This document shows positions 11,801 through 23,559 of a stretch of 64,000 nucleotides of DNA, in pieces. The DNA is taken from assembly GCA_018340805.1 (NCBI GenBank), contig JACMZG010001863.1, forward strand, positions 58,940,295-59,004,294, read 5' to 3'. Position numbers and translations under genes: made by a program. Within the stretch, counting starts at the first letter, position 1; the number at the start of each line of letters is the position of its first letter. The notes under the pieces are model-generated. The model searched no databases and was not told the origin of the DNA. It worked only from the letters and a program-made list of their open reading frames with translations. Origin of the DNA: Microvelia longipes. Taxonomy: Eukaryota; Arthropoda; Insecta; Hemiptera; Veliidae.

Positions 11801-13990
11801 TTTGACTAAGCTGGTTGTTGCTACGAACTGCTGTATTAGGTAATACAAAAGTATTTGACTAGGCTGGTTGTTGCTACGAACTGCTGTATTAGGTATCACA
11901 AAGTATTTGACTAAGCTGGTTGTTGCTACGAACTGCTGTATTAGGTAATACAAAGTATTTGACTAAGCTGGTTGTTGCTACGAACTGCTGTATTAGGTAT
12001 ACAAAGTATTGATGGCTGGTTGTTGCTACGAACTGCTGTATTAGGTAATACAAAGTATTTGACTAAGCTGGTTGTTGCTACGAACTGCTGTATTAGGAAC
12101 AAAGTATTTGACTAAAGCTGGTTGTTGCTACGACTGTATTAGGTAATACAAAGTATTGACTAAGCTGGTTGTTGCTACGAACTGCTGTATTAGGTATCAC
12201 AAAGTATTTGACTTGGCTGGTTGTTGCTACGAACTGCTGTATTAGGTATCACAAAAATTTGACTAGGCTGGTTGTTTGCTACGAACTGCTGTATAAGGTA
12301 ATACAAAGTATTTGACTAGGCTGGTTGTTGCTACGAACTGCTGTATTAGGTATCTCAAAGTATTTGACTAAGCTGGTTGTTGCTACGAACTGCTGTATTA
12401 GGTAATACAAAGTATTTGACTAGGCTGGTTGTTGCTACGAACTGCTGTATTAGTATCTCAAAGTTTGACTAAGCTGGTTGTTTGCTACGAACTGCTGTAT
12501 TAGGTATACAAAGTATTTGACTAGGCTGGTTGTTGCTACGAATGCTGTATTAGGTATCTCAAAGTATTTGACTAAGCTGGTTGTTGCTACGAACTGCTGT
12601 ATTAGGTAATACAAAGTATTTGACTTGCTTGGTTGTTGCTACGAACTGCTGTATTAGGTAATACAAAGTATTTGATAAAAACTGCACAAGTATTTGAAAG
12701 CTGGTTGTTGCTACGGAACTGCTGTATTAGGTAATACAAAGTATTTGACTAGGCTGGTTGTTGCTACGAACTGCTGTATTAGGTATCTCCTAAGCTGGTT
12801 GTTGCTACGACTGCTGTATTAGGTAATACAAAGTATTTGACTAGGCTGGTTGTTGCTACGAACTGCTGTATTAGGTATCACAAAGTATTTGACTAAGCTG
12901 GTTGTTGCTACGAACTGCTGTATTAGGGTAATACAAAGTATTTGACTAAGCTGGTTGTTGCTACGAACTGCTGTATTAGGTATCACAAAGTATTTGACTA
13001 AGCTGGTTGTTGCTACGAACTGCTGTATTAGGTAATACAAAGTATTTGACTAAGCTGGTTGTTGCTACGAACTGCTGTATTAGGTATCACAAAGTATTTG
13101 ACTAGCTGGTTGTTGCTACGAACTGCTGTATTAGGTAATCTCAAAGTATTTGACTAAGCTGGTTGTTGCTACGAACTGCTGTATTAGGTAATACAAAGTA
13201 TTTGACTAGGCTGGTTGTTGCTACGAACTGCTGTATTAGGTATCTCAAAGTATTTGACTAAGCTGGTTGTTGCTACGAACTGCTGTATTAGGTAATACAA
13301 AGTATTTGACTAGGCTGGTTGTTGCTACGAACTGCTGTATTAGGTATACAAGTATTTGACTAAGCTGGTTGTTGCTACGAACTGCTGTTAGGTAATACAA
13401 AGTATTTGACTAGGCTGGTTGTTGCTACGAACTGCTGTATTAGGTATCACAAAGTATTTGACTAAGCTGGTTGTTGCTACGAACTGCTGTATTAGGTAAT
13501 ACAAAGTATTTGACTAAGCTGGTTGTTGCTACGAACTGCTGTATTAGGTAATACAAAGTATTTGATAAAGCTGGTTGTTGCTACGAACTGCTGTATTAGG
13601 TAATACAAAGTATTTGATAAGCTGGTTGTTGCTACGAACTGCTGTATTAGGTAATACAAAGTATTGACTAAGCTGGTTGTTGCTACGAACTGCTACAAAG
13701 TATTTGACTAAGCTGGTTGTTGCCTACGAACTGCTGTTTAGGTATACAAAGTATTTGACTAGGCTGGTTTGTTTGCTACGAACTGCTGTATTAGGTAATA
13801 CAAAGTATTTGACTAGCTGGTTGTTGCTACGAACTGCTGTATTAGGTAATACAAAGTATTTGACTAAGCTGGTTGTTGCTTTGCTGTATTAGTATCACAA
13901 GTATTTGACTAAGCTGGTTGTTGCTACGAACTGCTGTATTAGGTAATACAAAGTATTTGATAAATGCTACGAACTGCTTATTAGGTAAAT
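8881..13990. repeat. 52-bp satellite-like array, about 95-100 copies
   Basis: This is the longest array in the window. The unit contains GCTACGAACTGCTGTATTAG, GTAATACAAAGTATTTGAC and TAAGCTGGTTGTT. The most degraded units lie at the left end (8900-9700), with better homogenised units in the centre and right. Two main variants alternate, GTAATACAAAG and GTATCACAAAG. The minus strand of the consensus lacks stop codons in all frames, so long repetitive ORFs arise by chance. Confidence 0.97.
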
Positions 13991-15882
13991 CTTATAGGTC
14001 TCTTACTTCTTGCCTGCCTTTACTCCTGGCGACCAAATTAATTAATTTGTAATAAAACACATCCATCATAGCACAGCTAGACCACCTCGACTAAATAATT
14101 AATTACACATTAATAATTAAACTGACATCATTTTATTTATTAGATAGACGTGAAACAGTTTTTATTCTCGACGTTTAATTTTCCCTCCATGATGAATTAG
14201 ATGTTTTACAGTCAATTTATCGTTGACTGGTTATTTAAATTTTAATAAACCTTCAAGAACAAATATGTCAATCAATAACTTGAAAATAAATCCTTATATT
14301 TGAGCAATATACTATAAAATGGGGATTAAAATATTAAATTAGCCAAATATTGTTTTTTACTAATGTTGAGATCTTGCTTTCTCCATTATTTATTTTTAGT
14401 CGACTATTATGTACCTAATATTCTTGAACATGTTTAAAAAATGTATAACATGTACCAAAGGTCCTTGTTTCTGTATTTAACAAAAATATATTTATGTTAA
14501 TAATGTCCAGAATAAATAAAAAATTGTAAATAAATAAATAAAATAAATAATTGTTCGTTTAAAATTAATTAATCTGGTTTTTAAATTTTTAAATAATTAT
14601 TTTGTGTATTCATATAGCTATATGTTATATGTTGCCATACATACTTTGTAAACGGCTTCATACTTTGTATAAAACTTGCTGTTTTATAAATGGCTATGTA
14701 GAGAGCAGGTTTGGCGGCAGATTTGAATTGATATAAAAGATTTGTACTTTTTGATAAGTTAAATTAATAATGGCGCCTTTAACTTTATTAATGTGTAATA
14801 TGATTCCTATGATATATGGATTCAGTGGCGTAAAGTGTGCAATATTCCCCTCCGTAATTTATATATAAAGTATTTGCACACTTATATCATTTGATACTAC
14901 CGAGTTTTGCAAAACATGAATAGTTGACAAATAGTGTCTCTCGCACAATTATATTTGCACACTTTTTTATTGCTTTCTGTGTTATTTTATAATGACATTG
15001 TCTTGAAACACAGAGAGAGCACAGCTACGAAACACAAAGGTGTTGACAGTTTGTTTGGCAGTTCGCTAGAAGAGAAAAGAAATTTGTCATCTTATGACTT
15101 TTCTACCTAAAACCCATAAATACCTTTAGATGATGACGAATGTCGAATGATGGAACAGTTCCCAGATGTAGCATTGCATTTTGCATTCATTGCATTTCCT
15201 AGGTGTCTCTCGCACAATTATATTGTGTCAACTATTCATGTTTTGCAAAACTCGGTAGTATCAAATGATATACCATTAGAAGACTTAAAGACATTAATTC
15301 TATTTTCACCCCACTCTCATTCCCACCCCCTCTATGCAGTACACTAAATGCTTATATGAACTGTTTAAAATTGTATAAAATATTGTTTTACTGCTAAATA
15401 TATTTTGACTTATCCTCGCCAACTGGCGTTAAGGAAAAATACTGCTGAGTTTTACCTAAAAATCCAAAACCGAGGCTTCATCAAAATTTTTCGTATTGCC
15501 ATGCTGTCCGTCTGTGTCACGCATAACTCCCGCTGCGGATGTGCTACGGAATTGAAACTTGGCACAAATATCAGAATTTGGTTTAGTTGAGCTGCCCGTA
15601 AAAGAACACTTTTTACACAACGATAACCTGTTTTGCTAAGTGATCAAAGCTCAAAAAAATTGTCAAATATATATTTTTTTTGTTAATCATGACTTTATTG
15701 AATATAAAAATTTAATAAATGACACATAATAAAAATGTGTAAAAATTGACATTTTGAGGACGAGCGAAGCGAGTCTGAAGTATCGTAGACTTTAGATCAA
15801 AGTCCTGTTTGAGCATAGCGAGACAAAAGTGATGCCATCAGGTATCCCTACTTGATTTTTAATAATATTTTGTTACATTATT
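13991..15882. other. Unassigned AT-rich stretch with one compound repeat
   Basis: No convincing gene. It contains an inverted/direct repeat structure at 14884-15272 (separate entry) and two AGCGNNGCGAG-type motifs near 15755-15830. Confidence 0.5.
14884..15272. repeat. Compound structure: ~45-bp inverted repeat enclosing a 21-bp direct repeat
   Basis: The left arm 14884-14930 and right arm 15225-15272 are reverse complements around ACTACCGAGTTTTGC. Just inside each arm sits the same-orientation sequence GTGTCTCTCGCACAATTATA (14934 and 15203). Its origin is unknown. Confidence 0.8.
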
Positions 15883-15898
15883 ATATTATGAGCAAAAA

Positions 15899-16250
15899 GA
15901 GTCACCCGTGGTGTAGTGGTTAAGGTACGCGGCCTATACACAGAATGAATGGACTTTAGACATGAGTTAATAAATAATACAAAAATACAAATAAATAAAT
16001 TTATTATAAAAACCATTCAATTATATTAAACTTTTACTAACATAGGTTAAGTTCTAGAAATTATTAACATAGATTAAGATTATGTCTAGATTAAGAAGTT
16101 ACTAGTGCTATATCTATATATAGAGTTAAGGAACTCCCTCTCTGCAGCGCAAAGCGCAAGCTTTATAGCAGAGAGGTAGCCTTGTTTTTTTTATATATAT
16201 TATGTACATGTACGTCATGTAATATTGTAAATTAATTATTTTAATAAAGG

Positions 16251-16291
<41 letters not shown>

Positions 16292-16757
16292 CAATCCCAC
16301 CACGGGCCTCTAGGATTTTTATGAGAGGGATACAAATTCTGCGTACCACGTCCTTCAGAAGGGACGTAAAGCCGGTGGTTTCGAGCCTGTGCGTTGTCAG
16401 GTACTCGTTAAAGATTCCTTACCCTAAATGATACTGGGTATAGGCAAAATTTAGGATCCTCATTGTAGATTTTTTTATCATGAATCTACAATGAGTGGAG
16501 GTCTGGTTTAACAGTAAGAGCAAGTGTTGTTTCCAGTTTTCACTAGACTATAAGAGTCAGTGAAAATATGTTTGATTGCTTGAAAAAGCATGAGAGGAAC
16601 CATAGAAATTCACGGCTCTTCTGTCTAGATTAGATGAAATATACCTACACTTGAAATTAAAAGGACTGGAACACTATCTTAGGGAGCTGGCAAAAAGGGC
16701 CCAATAACGTGGCCTACTTGCCTGGTAGTTACTACCACTCCCCCCATATTACTACTA
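15899..16757 (+). mobile_element. tRNA-derived SINE-like retroposon, copy 1, with nested retrocopy
   Basis: The 16-bp direct repeat ATATTATGAGCAAAAA flanks the element at 15883-15898 and 16758-16773. The head starts with GTGGTGTAGTGGTTAAGG, a tRNA A-box-like sequence, and after the nested insertion has a B-box-like GTTCAATCCC. The body contains GGACGTAAAGCCGGTGG. The 3' end is a TACTACTA-type tail. Without the nested 320 bp it is about 540 bp long. A second copy is at 25292-27286 (minus strand) and a 3'-end fragment at 35335-35430. Confidence 0.88.
15969..16288 (+). mobile_element. Poly(A)-tailed retroposon nested in the SINE
   Basis: It interrupts the SINE between its two pol III boxes, with GTT on both sides (15966-15968 and 16289-16291). 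It ends in AATAAAGG followed by a run of about 36 A, i.e. a polyadenylation signal and tail. A hairpin CCTCTCTGC/GCAGAGAGG (about 16137-16177) lies upstream of the tail. It resembles the poly(A) tail element at 61929-62250. It is likely a LINE 3' end or a processed copy, with no ORF. Confidence 0.8.
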
Positions 16758-16833
16758 ATATTATGAGCAAAAATTAAATATACAAATGCTCTATTGTTGA
16801 TATTATTCGGGCTGCTGTTCCAATGAAAACCGA

Positions 16834-17345
16834 TGAATCCGACGTTACCTGACGTAGTGAATCCGACATAACATGACATAGCGAATCCGACGTTGACGTA
16901 GTTGAATCCGACATAACATGACATAGCGAATCCGACGTTTACCAGACGTAGTGAATCGACTAACATATAGCGAATCCGACGTTACCAGACGTAGTGAATC
17001 CGACATAACATGACATAGCGAATCCGACGTTACCAGACGTAGTGAATCCGACATAACATGACATAGCGAATCCGACGTTACCAGACGTAGTGAATCCGAC
17101 ATAACATGACATAGCGAATCCGACGTTACCAGACGTAGTGAATCCGACATGACATAGCGAATCCGACGTTACCAGACGTAGTGAATCCGACAAACATGAC
17201 ATAGCGAATCCGACGTTACCAACGTAGTGAATCCGCATAACATGACATAGTGAATCCGACGTTAATAGCGTAGCGAATCCGACCTTACATGACGTATATA
17301 GTGAATCTGCCATTATATGACGTAGCAAATCTGTCGTTACTTAAC
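16834..17345. repeat. 48-bp array (24-bp dimer)
   Basis: The unit consists of GAATCCGACGTTACCAGACG, TAGT and then GAATCCGACATAACATGACA plus TAGC. The two halves are diverged 24-mers. About 10 copies, degrading at the right end. Confidence 0.95.
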
Positions 17346-17570
17346 CTTGCTAATGCGATGTTTCATAACGTAGCGAATCCAACGTTTCATAACGTGGCGA
17401 ATCCAACGTTTCATACCGTATCGAATCCAACGATAACGTAGCGAATCCAACGTTTCATAACGTAGCGAATCCAACGTTTCATAACGTAGCGAATCCAACG
17501 TTTCATAACGTAGCGAATCTAACGTTTCATAACGTAGCGAATCCAACGTTTCATAACATAAGGAATGATT
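17346..17570. repeat. 24-bp array related to the adjacent 48-bp array
   Basis: The unit contains GAATCCAACGTTTCATAACG plus TAGC, about 9 copies. It has the same ancestor as the halves of the 48-bp unit. Confidence 0.95.
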
Positions 17571-18374
17571 GTCACAGCTGTATAAAGACATTGCTCAATC
17601 TTCATCAATGCTAAAACGAAATCTTCTAATATCAGCACTCCACTACGTTTAAAAGCAATATATAATGTTATAAACTAAGAAGCTGCGTAACCATACTGAC
17701 CACAATTAAAGACTTTAAAAGAAAACCTCATTATTATTTTTCCTTGGCTAGTTTTTATTTTTACTAGTTTTTCTTCTTCTTTTTTCTTTTCAAACTTTTC
17801 TCTTGAGATGTACAATTTTCAGTTTTTCGTCTACTACAAAAACTTTCTTATTCTTTTTTTACAGTATATTATACAAGTAATAAAGCGTCAAAGAAAACTA
17901 AACTTAACAACACCAGTATTAACAATTTAAAAATGACCCATTGTTTAAAATTAAACTACTTGCCCTGTAAATAATTATTAAATAGCAAATCTAACTCTAA
18001 TATAAATATAATTTCTCGTATGAAAATCACACATACATGTAGTTTTTAAACATCATTGGTTGACATAGATATAAAACATAAAACATATGTTGACCGGAGT
18101 CGAGTCAGGTTTTAGATCTAGGGACAATTTCAGTAAATAAGGGTTTGGGATGAAATAAAGAGTTTTGGGCCCTTATTTTTTACTGCGAGGCCTCTGTTTT
18201 TGTGGGGTTACATTTTTTAAGGGTCTAGTTGCAACAAAAAAATCATTTCTTTTTAGTTTTAAAACTAAAATAATTTAGCTTTATGTCTCGAGTAACATTA
18301 TTTTTAGTTTCTTTTTGTATTTATTCTTATTTTATTGGTATATTATATATATATATATATTAATTATTATATAT

Positions 18375-18408
<34 letters not shown>

Positions 18409-18412
18409 CATA

Positions 18413-18464
<52 letters not shown>

Positions 18465-18492
18465 ATATATATAATATTATATATATTATATA

Positions 18493-18547
<55 letters not shown>

Positions 18548-18721
18548 ATACTTTTCTCTTTAATTTACCTCTTCTTATAATATAGAAAAAGTATTGTTTT
18601 CATTTTATTTTTATAAAAAAAAAATGGCTTGAGTTGTACTAATAAAAAAATAGAGCTAGTTATAAATTAATTATAACGTGAGCTGATTTTTCCTCCAACA
18701 TCTTCAGGATAAATCTAAAAC
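17571..18721. other. Unassigned, with (TA)n at 18338-18550
   Basis: AT-rich sequence with no supported gene. The (TA)n tract is interrupted by TAATTATTA-type breaks. On the minus strand near 18680-18705 a short CTGAAGATG...GGAAA sequence is vaguely hammerhead-like but incomplete. Confidence 0.5.
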
Positions 18722-18781
18722 TACATTAGAATTTGCAGCATTGCCACAGGGTCAAACACAGTAGTATGTGTACCTTTGTGG
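18722..18781 (+). repeat. Single 67-bp satellite monomer, left of the LTR-like insertion
   Basis: Contains GAATTTGCAGCATTGCCACA and GTAGTATGTGTACCTTTGTG, identical to monomers in the array resuming at 21086. It marks the original left edge of that array. Confidence 0.92.
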
Positions 18782-19450
18782 TGTTACGGTTATTCCGCGG
18801 TACTCAAGTCGATAGTAGGGGGGGGTAAGTATCTACAGGGGTGCACAACTAGGAATGGGAGGATAGGAACAGGGTAGGAGGAGGGAAATAGGAAGGTAAA
18901 GGTAAGCGCCACCTCGTTTGGGTAAGGAAGGGAGTGAAGGCAAACGAGGAAATCCTTCAGGAGCACTCTTCAGCAACTATATCAACTAAACAGGTAAGTA
19001 TATTACCCAAGGTAAGTATACAAACAAATAAATAAAAAATAAATAAACAAACTGTTATTTATACGGGACCAGATTTTACGCCTAGTCGTGTTGGTATCAG
19101 GTAAGTATCTTAACCCTAACTTAACACTAATTTTGTACTTTCCTGTTTCAGGTACCTCTGGGTTCTCAGCCACCAGTTCGCAGTACCTAAAGAGGACACG
19201 GTTCGCAGCTTTGATCAGCCTGTCTCGTTCCAGTTGACAATAAAAATATAAAAATAAATAAATCTGAAATAACCTATGTCTAACTTAATACTACTGTAGG
19301 GTACTAACCCTTTACTCTTGCTCAGTAACTCTGATGGTAATCTAACCTCTAACTTTTATTTACCAGAGAGCATCCAAACTGGTGGTCTATTATCACTATG
19401 AGTCACTCCAGACTTTAAGCAGGTTATAAACATCTACCAAAATATATAAA

Positions 19451-19693
19451 CTACCATCTAGTTTTGCTGCCAATACCGTAAAGCAAGTAGATCCCTATGC
19501 TCTTTTTGGTAACCACCAACTGGGCTGGAGCAACACTAACTGTGACCAAGCCACTATTATCGTCACTCGAAAACCTCAACTTTCTTCCCACTACCCCACC
19601 AGGATAGATAGACAGCTTTGGTAACAGTGTAATCGCTCCAACACCGGTTTTAGCCACCTGCAGAGTAAAGTATTGAAGATACAAAACATGCAA
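19451..19693 (-). CDS. 80-aa ORF inside the LTR-like insertion, unknown
   Basis: The peptide has balanced composition (GVGAITLLPKLSIYPGGVVG occurs near residues 17-36) unlike the AT-driven ORFs elsewhere. An acceptor-like TTTACTCTGCAG on the minus strand precedes codon 13, so the real coding part, if any, could be an exon starting there. It has no recognised domain, signal peptide or homolog. It ends at a TAG after SKTRW. It may be chance or a captured host exon. Confidence 0.25.
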   Translation of the reverse strand: MHVLYLQYFTLQVAKTGVGAITLLPKLSIYPGGVVGRKLRFSSDDNSGLVTVSVAPAQLVVTKKSIGIYLLYGIGSKTRW

Positions 19694-20199
19694 AGTAGCA
19701 AGGCGAAATTAAGTAAAGATCAGAAATTAAAGTAGCACATACAGATATATATTCTGTTAACATACAAGTTATTTTTAAAGTTAATCGGCTTATCTAACCT
19801 TAAATCTACAACTAAAATATAAGATAAAATAAATATTCAGAGATGAAATAGAATAATAAGAAAGGGTTAGTAGAAATAACATAAATAGATAGAATAAATA
19901 AGGTATATAAAAGTATACGTAAACTTAACCTAAGTCGACATGAATATCCTTTCAGCAGATACTCCCCAATTTCACCGGTTCTCAGTAAGGTTGAGGTAAA
20001 TCCAAACGTAAGGTAACTCCGTGTAAGTAAAGTTTAGAAACACGATTCGATTACAACGCACAATTATCGTCCAGTAATCTTTTCACCACTTTCGGTTGAC
20101 GTATTACCACTTTTGGTTAACTTATGGTACCCGCACACTAAACTTTAAGTTCAGATATTCACATCACTGGTATCTTCTCTATATATTTGTCTATTTAAT

Positions 20200-20640
20200 T
20201 ATTTTACTTATTTAACCCAGTCACAATACTTATATATTTAACTTAGTTCTTTAAATTATTTAGTTATTTAAATGTATTTATTTATTTAATTTAATTTAAT
20301 TTATTTATTTAGTTAATTTTAATTTAATTTATTTAGTTATTTACTTTATTTATTTAGTTAATTTAATTTAATTAATTTATTTAATTTAATTTAATTTATT
20401 TAGTTAATTTAATTTAATTTAATTTATATATTCAATTGATTTAGGTATTTAAGTAATTAATACATTCACATTACTTATTTATTTTTTTATTTATTCAAAT
20501 CCTTTATTTAATTTATTTATTTAAATTCTTTATTTAATTTATTTATTTAATTTATTTTAATTTACTTATTTATTTATTTAAGTTCTTTATTTAATTTATT
20601 TAGTTATTTAATCTATTTATTTAAATTAATATATTCAATC
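20200..20640. repeat. ATTTA/TTTAA low-complexity tract
   Basis: Imperfect repeats of ATTTAATTTAATTTATTTAG type, with no coding content. Confidence 0.9.
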
Positions 20641-21085
20641 TATAATCTTTAATAAATTCATCATACATAACTTATTCACATTAACTATAAAACTACACAG
20701 CATAACAATAAGACTAACACTAAGACTAACAATAAGACTAAACTACCGGTAACAGTGAACAGGGAGCCCTTAAACTAATCCGTAAACTTTCAAAAAAATC
20801 AATAACGTGAAAATTACGTAAATCAATTATTCTTCAATTAAGTAATTAAGAGGTTAATTGTATAAGTGGCGGACTCCCCCGACAGACTGACTCTACTACG
20901 ACCCTAGGTAACCGTTCCCCTTCCAGGAAGATCTCCTAACTCTCAGAACTGATAACTCACCTGACCAACACAACTGACCCTTTGATCAGTGTAATAGATA
21001 CATACTCGCAGTATAAACGAAGATAAAATATATCTATTACACCGATTCAAAACAAAACAAAGAATGTTACAAATCATTCATAACA

Positions 21086-22130
21086 GTGGCATGGTCAAAC
21101 TGAGAATTTGTAGCATGGCCACAGGGTCAAACACAGTAGTATGTGTACCTTTGTGGCATGGACAAACTGAGAATTTGCAGCATGGCCACAGGTTCAAACA
21201 CAGTAGTATGTGTACCTTTGTGGCAGGGTCAAACTGAGAATTGCAGCATTGCCACAGGTCAAACACAGTAGTATGTGTACCTTTGTGGCAGGGTCAAACT
21301 GAGAATTTGCAGCATTGCCACAGGGTCAAACACAGTAGTATGTGTACCTTTGTGGCAGAGTCAAACTGAGAATTTGCAGCATGGCCACAGGGTCAAACAC
21401 AGTAGTATGTGTACCTTTGTGGCAGGGTCAAACTGAGAATTTGCAGCATTGCACAGGGTCAAACACAGTAGTATGTGTACCTTTGTGGCAGGGTCAAACT
21501 GAGAATTTGCAGCATGGCCACAGGGTCAAACACAGTAGTATGTGTACCTTTGTGGCAGGGTCAAACTGAGAATTTGCAGCATTGCCACAGGGTCAAACAC
21601 AGTAGTATGTGTACCTTTGTGGCAGGGTCAAACTGAGAATTTGCACATTGCCACAGGTCAAACACAGAGTATTGTACCTTTGTGGCAGGTCAAACTGAGA
21701 ATTTGCAGCATGGCCACAGGGTCAAACACAGTAGTATGTGTACCTTTGTGGCAGGGTCAAACTTAGAATTTGCAGCATTGCCACAGGGTCAAACACAGTA
21801 GTATGTGTACCTTTGTGGCATGGTCAAACTGAGAATTTGCAGCATGGCCACAGGTCAAACACAGTAGTATGTGTACCTTTGTGGCAGGGTCAAACTGAGA
21901 ATTTGCAGCATTTGCCACAGGGTCAAACACATGTGTACCTTTGTGGCAGGGTCAAACTGAGAATTTGCAGCATTGCCACAGGGTCAAAACATAGTATGTG
22001 TACCTTTGTGGCATGGTCAAACTCAGAATTTGCAGCATGGCCACAGGGTTAAACACAGTAGTATGTGTACCTTTGTGGCATGGTCAAACTCAGAATTTGC
22101 AGCATAGCCACAGGGTCAAACACAGTATTA
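21086..22130. repeat. 67-bp tandem array, about 16 copies
   Basis: The unit contains GGGTCAAACTGAGAATTTGC, AGCATTGCCACAGGGTCAAA and GTATGTGTACCTTTGTGG. Each unit includes two offset GGGTCAAAC motifs, hinting at an older sub-unit of about half length. Confidence 0.96.
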
Positions 22131-23559
22131 TGTGTATCTTAGGGTAGATCGAGGTAGCTTATTCTTAAATTATATAAACATGTTCAAAACCGAAAAAATT
22201 ATTAATGCTTATCTTTTATTTTATTTACTTCTTACAAAAATTGCAAGTTTTAATATTTTTTATTTGTCTTATTTAAAAATGTTAAGAAAGAGTAGATTTA
22301 TTTTAAGCCTCAAATGTAAATGGAAGCACATTTCATGAGAGGTTGATCTCTTTATGTTTTTAATTCATAACGTTACGCTATGTTAAGTCTCAGACGAATA
22401 GGCTATGATTTACCATTCTATGTTAAATATGAGCTATTATCTGTAGGACTCTAAAAGCTACTTTGCCGTACAGGTTACACAGCAATTTTTCTCGGAGGAT
22501 GTCATTTTCTTATCTTTCGTTGTAAATGACGACAATTATGTTTTGTGAGTCTATTTGAAGGGGCGATTAGGCTTGACAAATAGGACTTTTTGTGTTGGCT
22601 AAAACCCAGTTTATCTTTTAAAAAATGTCTCTTTAAAACAGACTTGTTTTGTATATTATTTGAAATATTGCGCCAATATATAGGTGGTGTTTATTTTAGC
22701 CAATAACTAATAAACCAAATGTTACTTGACTTGTTCGTTATGTGTTAGAATTTTACGTTCAATTAATATGCTATGTGTCGAAGAATAGTTTATGAACTCA
22801 AATTCAATATAAACATGACAGAGCAGCCACTAGTGGAATGTAAAAGCTTTCTAAACATTTCAATGATCAATATCAAAATGTATCAACAATCGTCTGTTCT
22901 CATTTCTAACATTTGTCACCTTGTATGCTGTAAGAGTTATTTACTCGACAAGGGAGAAGTTCTTTACCCTCTGTTTCACAGAGGGTAACAGTAATTCGTT
23001 AAGCAGCTTCTTCCAACTTCTTGGCGCGACGCATACTTCTGATAAATCAAAACAGTTATTATTATTAATAATTATCAAAAACCCATGTATCATGTGATGA
23101 GCCTTTGCCAAAGAATATTGACCATCTAAGGGTCCATTACGGAAAAGTATTAGCAAATTTCATAAAAATGCATGCATGTGTTGATAAAATTATTAATTAA
23201 TGCCCCGGTTTATAGTAAAACGATAAAAACAAAGTTTTCCGGACTGGTGGATTCTAACAATGAATTTTTAAATTTCCAAGTAAATTTGATTTTGAATGAG
23301 CAAATGTCTAAAAGCGATTGCGCCAAACAGTAGGGCGGAAAGTGATTTATTGTCCGCCCTGATTTTTGTTCCCTCCCTTATTTTCACAAACAGGCGGTTT
23401 TTCCTTCTTGAAATTAAGGGCAGAAAGTAAATTTTTTCCCTCCTTCTAGAGGAAAAATACTTTTTACTGTATGCTTATAATGTAAAATAGAAAACTATTT
23501 GACAGAAGGTAAAATTTCCTCAAAGTTTAGGGCCTGCACAGTTAATGTAATGATGCAAG
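22131..23559. other. Unassigned unique stretch
   Basis: No gene or array recognised. Contains a perfect hairpin TTACCCTCTG-TTTCA-CAGAGGGTAA at about 22964-22988. Confidence 0.5.

Larger units (their letters stand above)
18782..21085. mobile_element. 2.3-kb TG...CA insertion in the 67-bp satellite (solo LTR or LTR-element relic)
   Basis: It begins TGTTACGGTTATTCCG and ends TCATTCATAACA. GTGG flanks both sides (18778-18781 and 21086-21089), and removing it restores the satellite monomer. TG...CA ends with a 4-bp TSD are characteristic of LTR retroelements. I found no second LTR, gag or pol, so a long solo LTR is the simplest reading. Inside are several consensus splice donors (GGTAAGTAT near 18826, 18993, 19013 and 19102), a minus-strand ORF at 19451-19693 and an ATTTA-rich tract (20200-20640). 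Confidence 0.75.

Noticed and set aside
9640..13892. Long ORFs within the 52-bp array as a repetitive protein
   Set aside because: The frame changes every unit, indels break it constantly, and no start context or unique ends exist. The openness follows from the monomer sequence.
15899..16320. True tRNA gene
   Set aside because: A- and B-box-like sequences exist, but no cloverleaf with acceptor pairing, and the unit is part of a retroposon with TSDs.
22773..22988. ORF as a host gene
   Set aside because: No domain, codon bias or splice context. It ends at a hairpin and has AT-driven composition.
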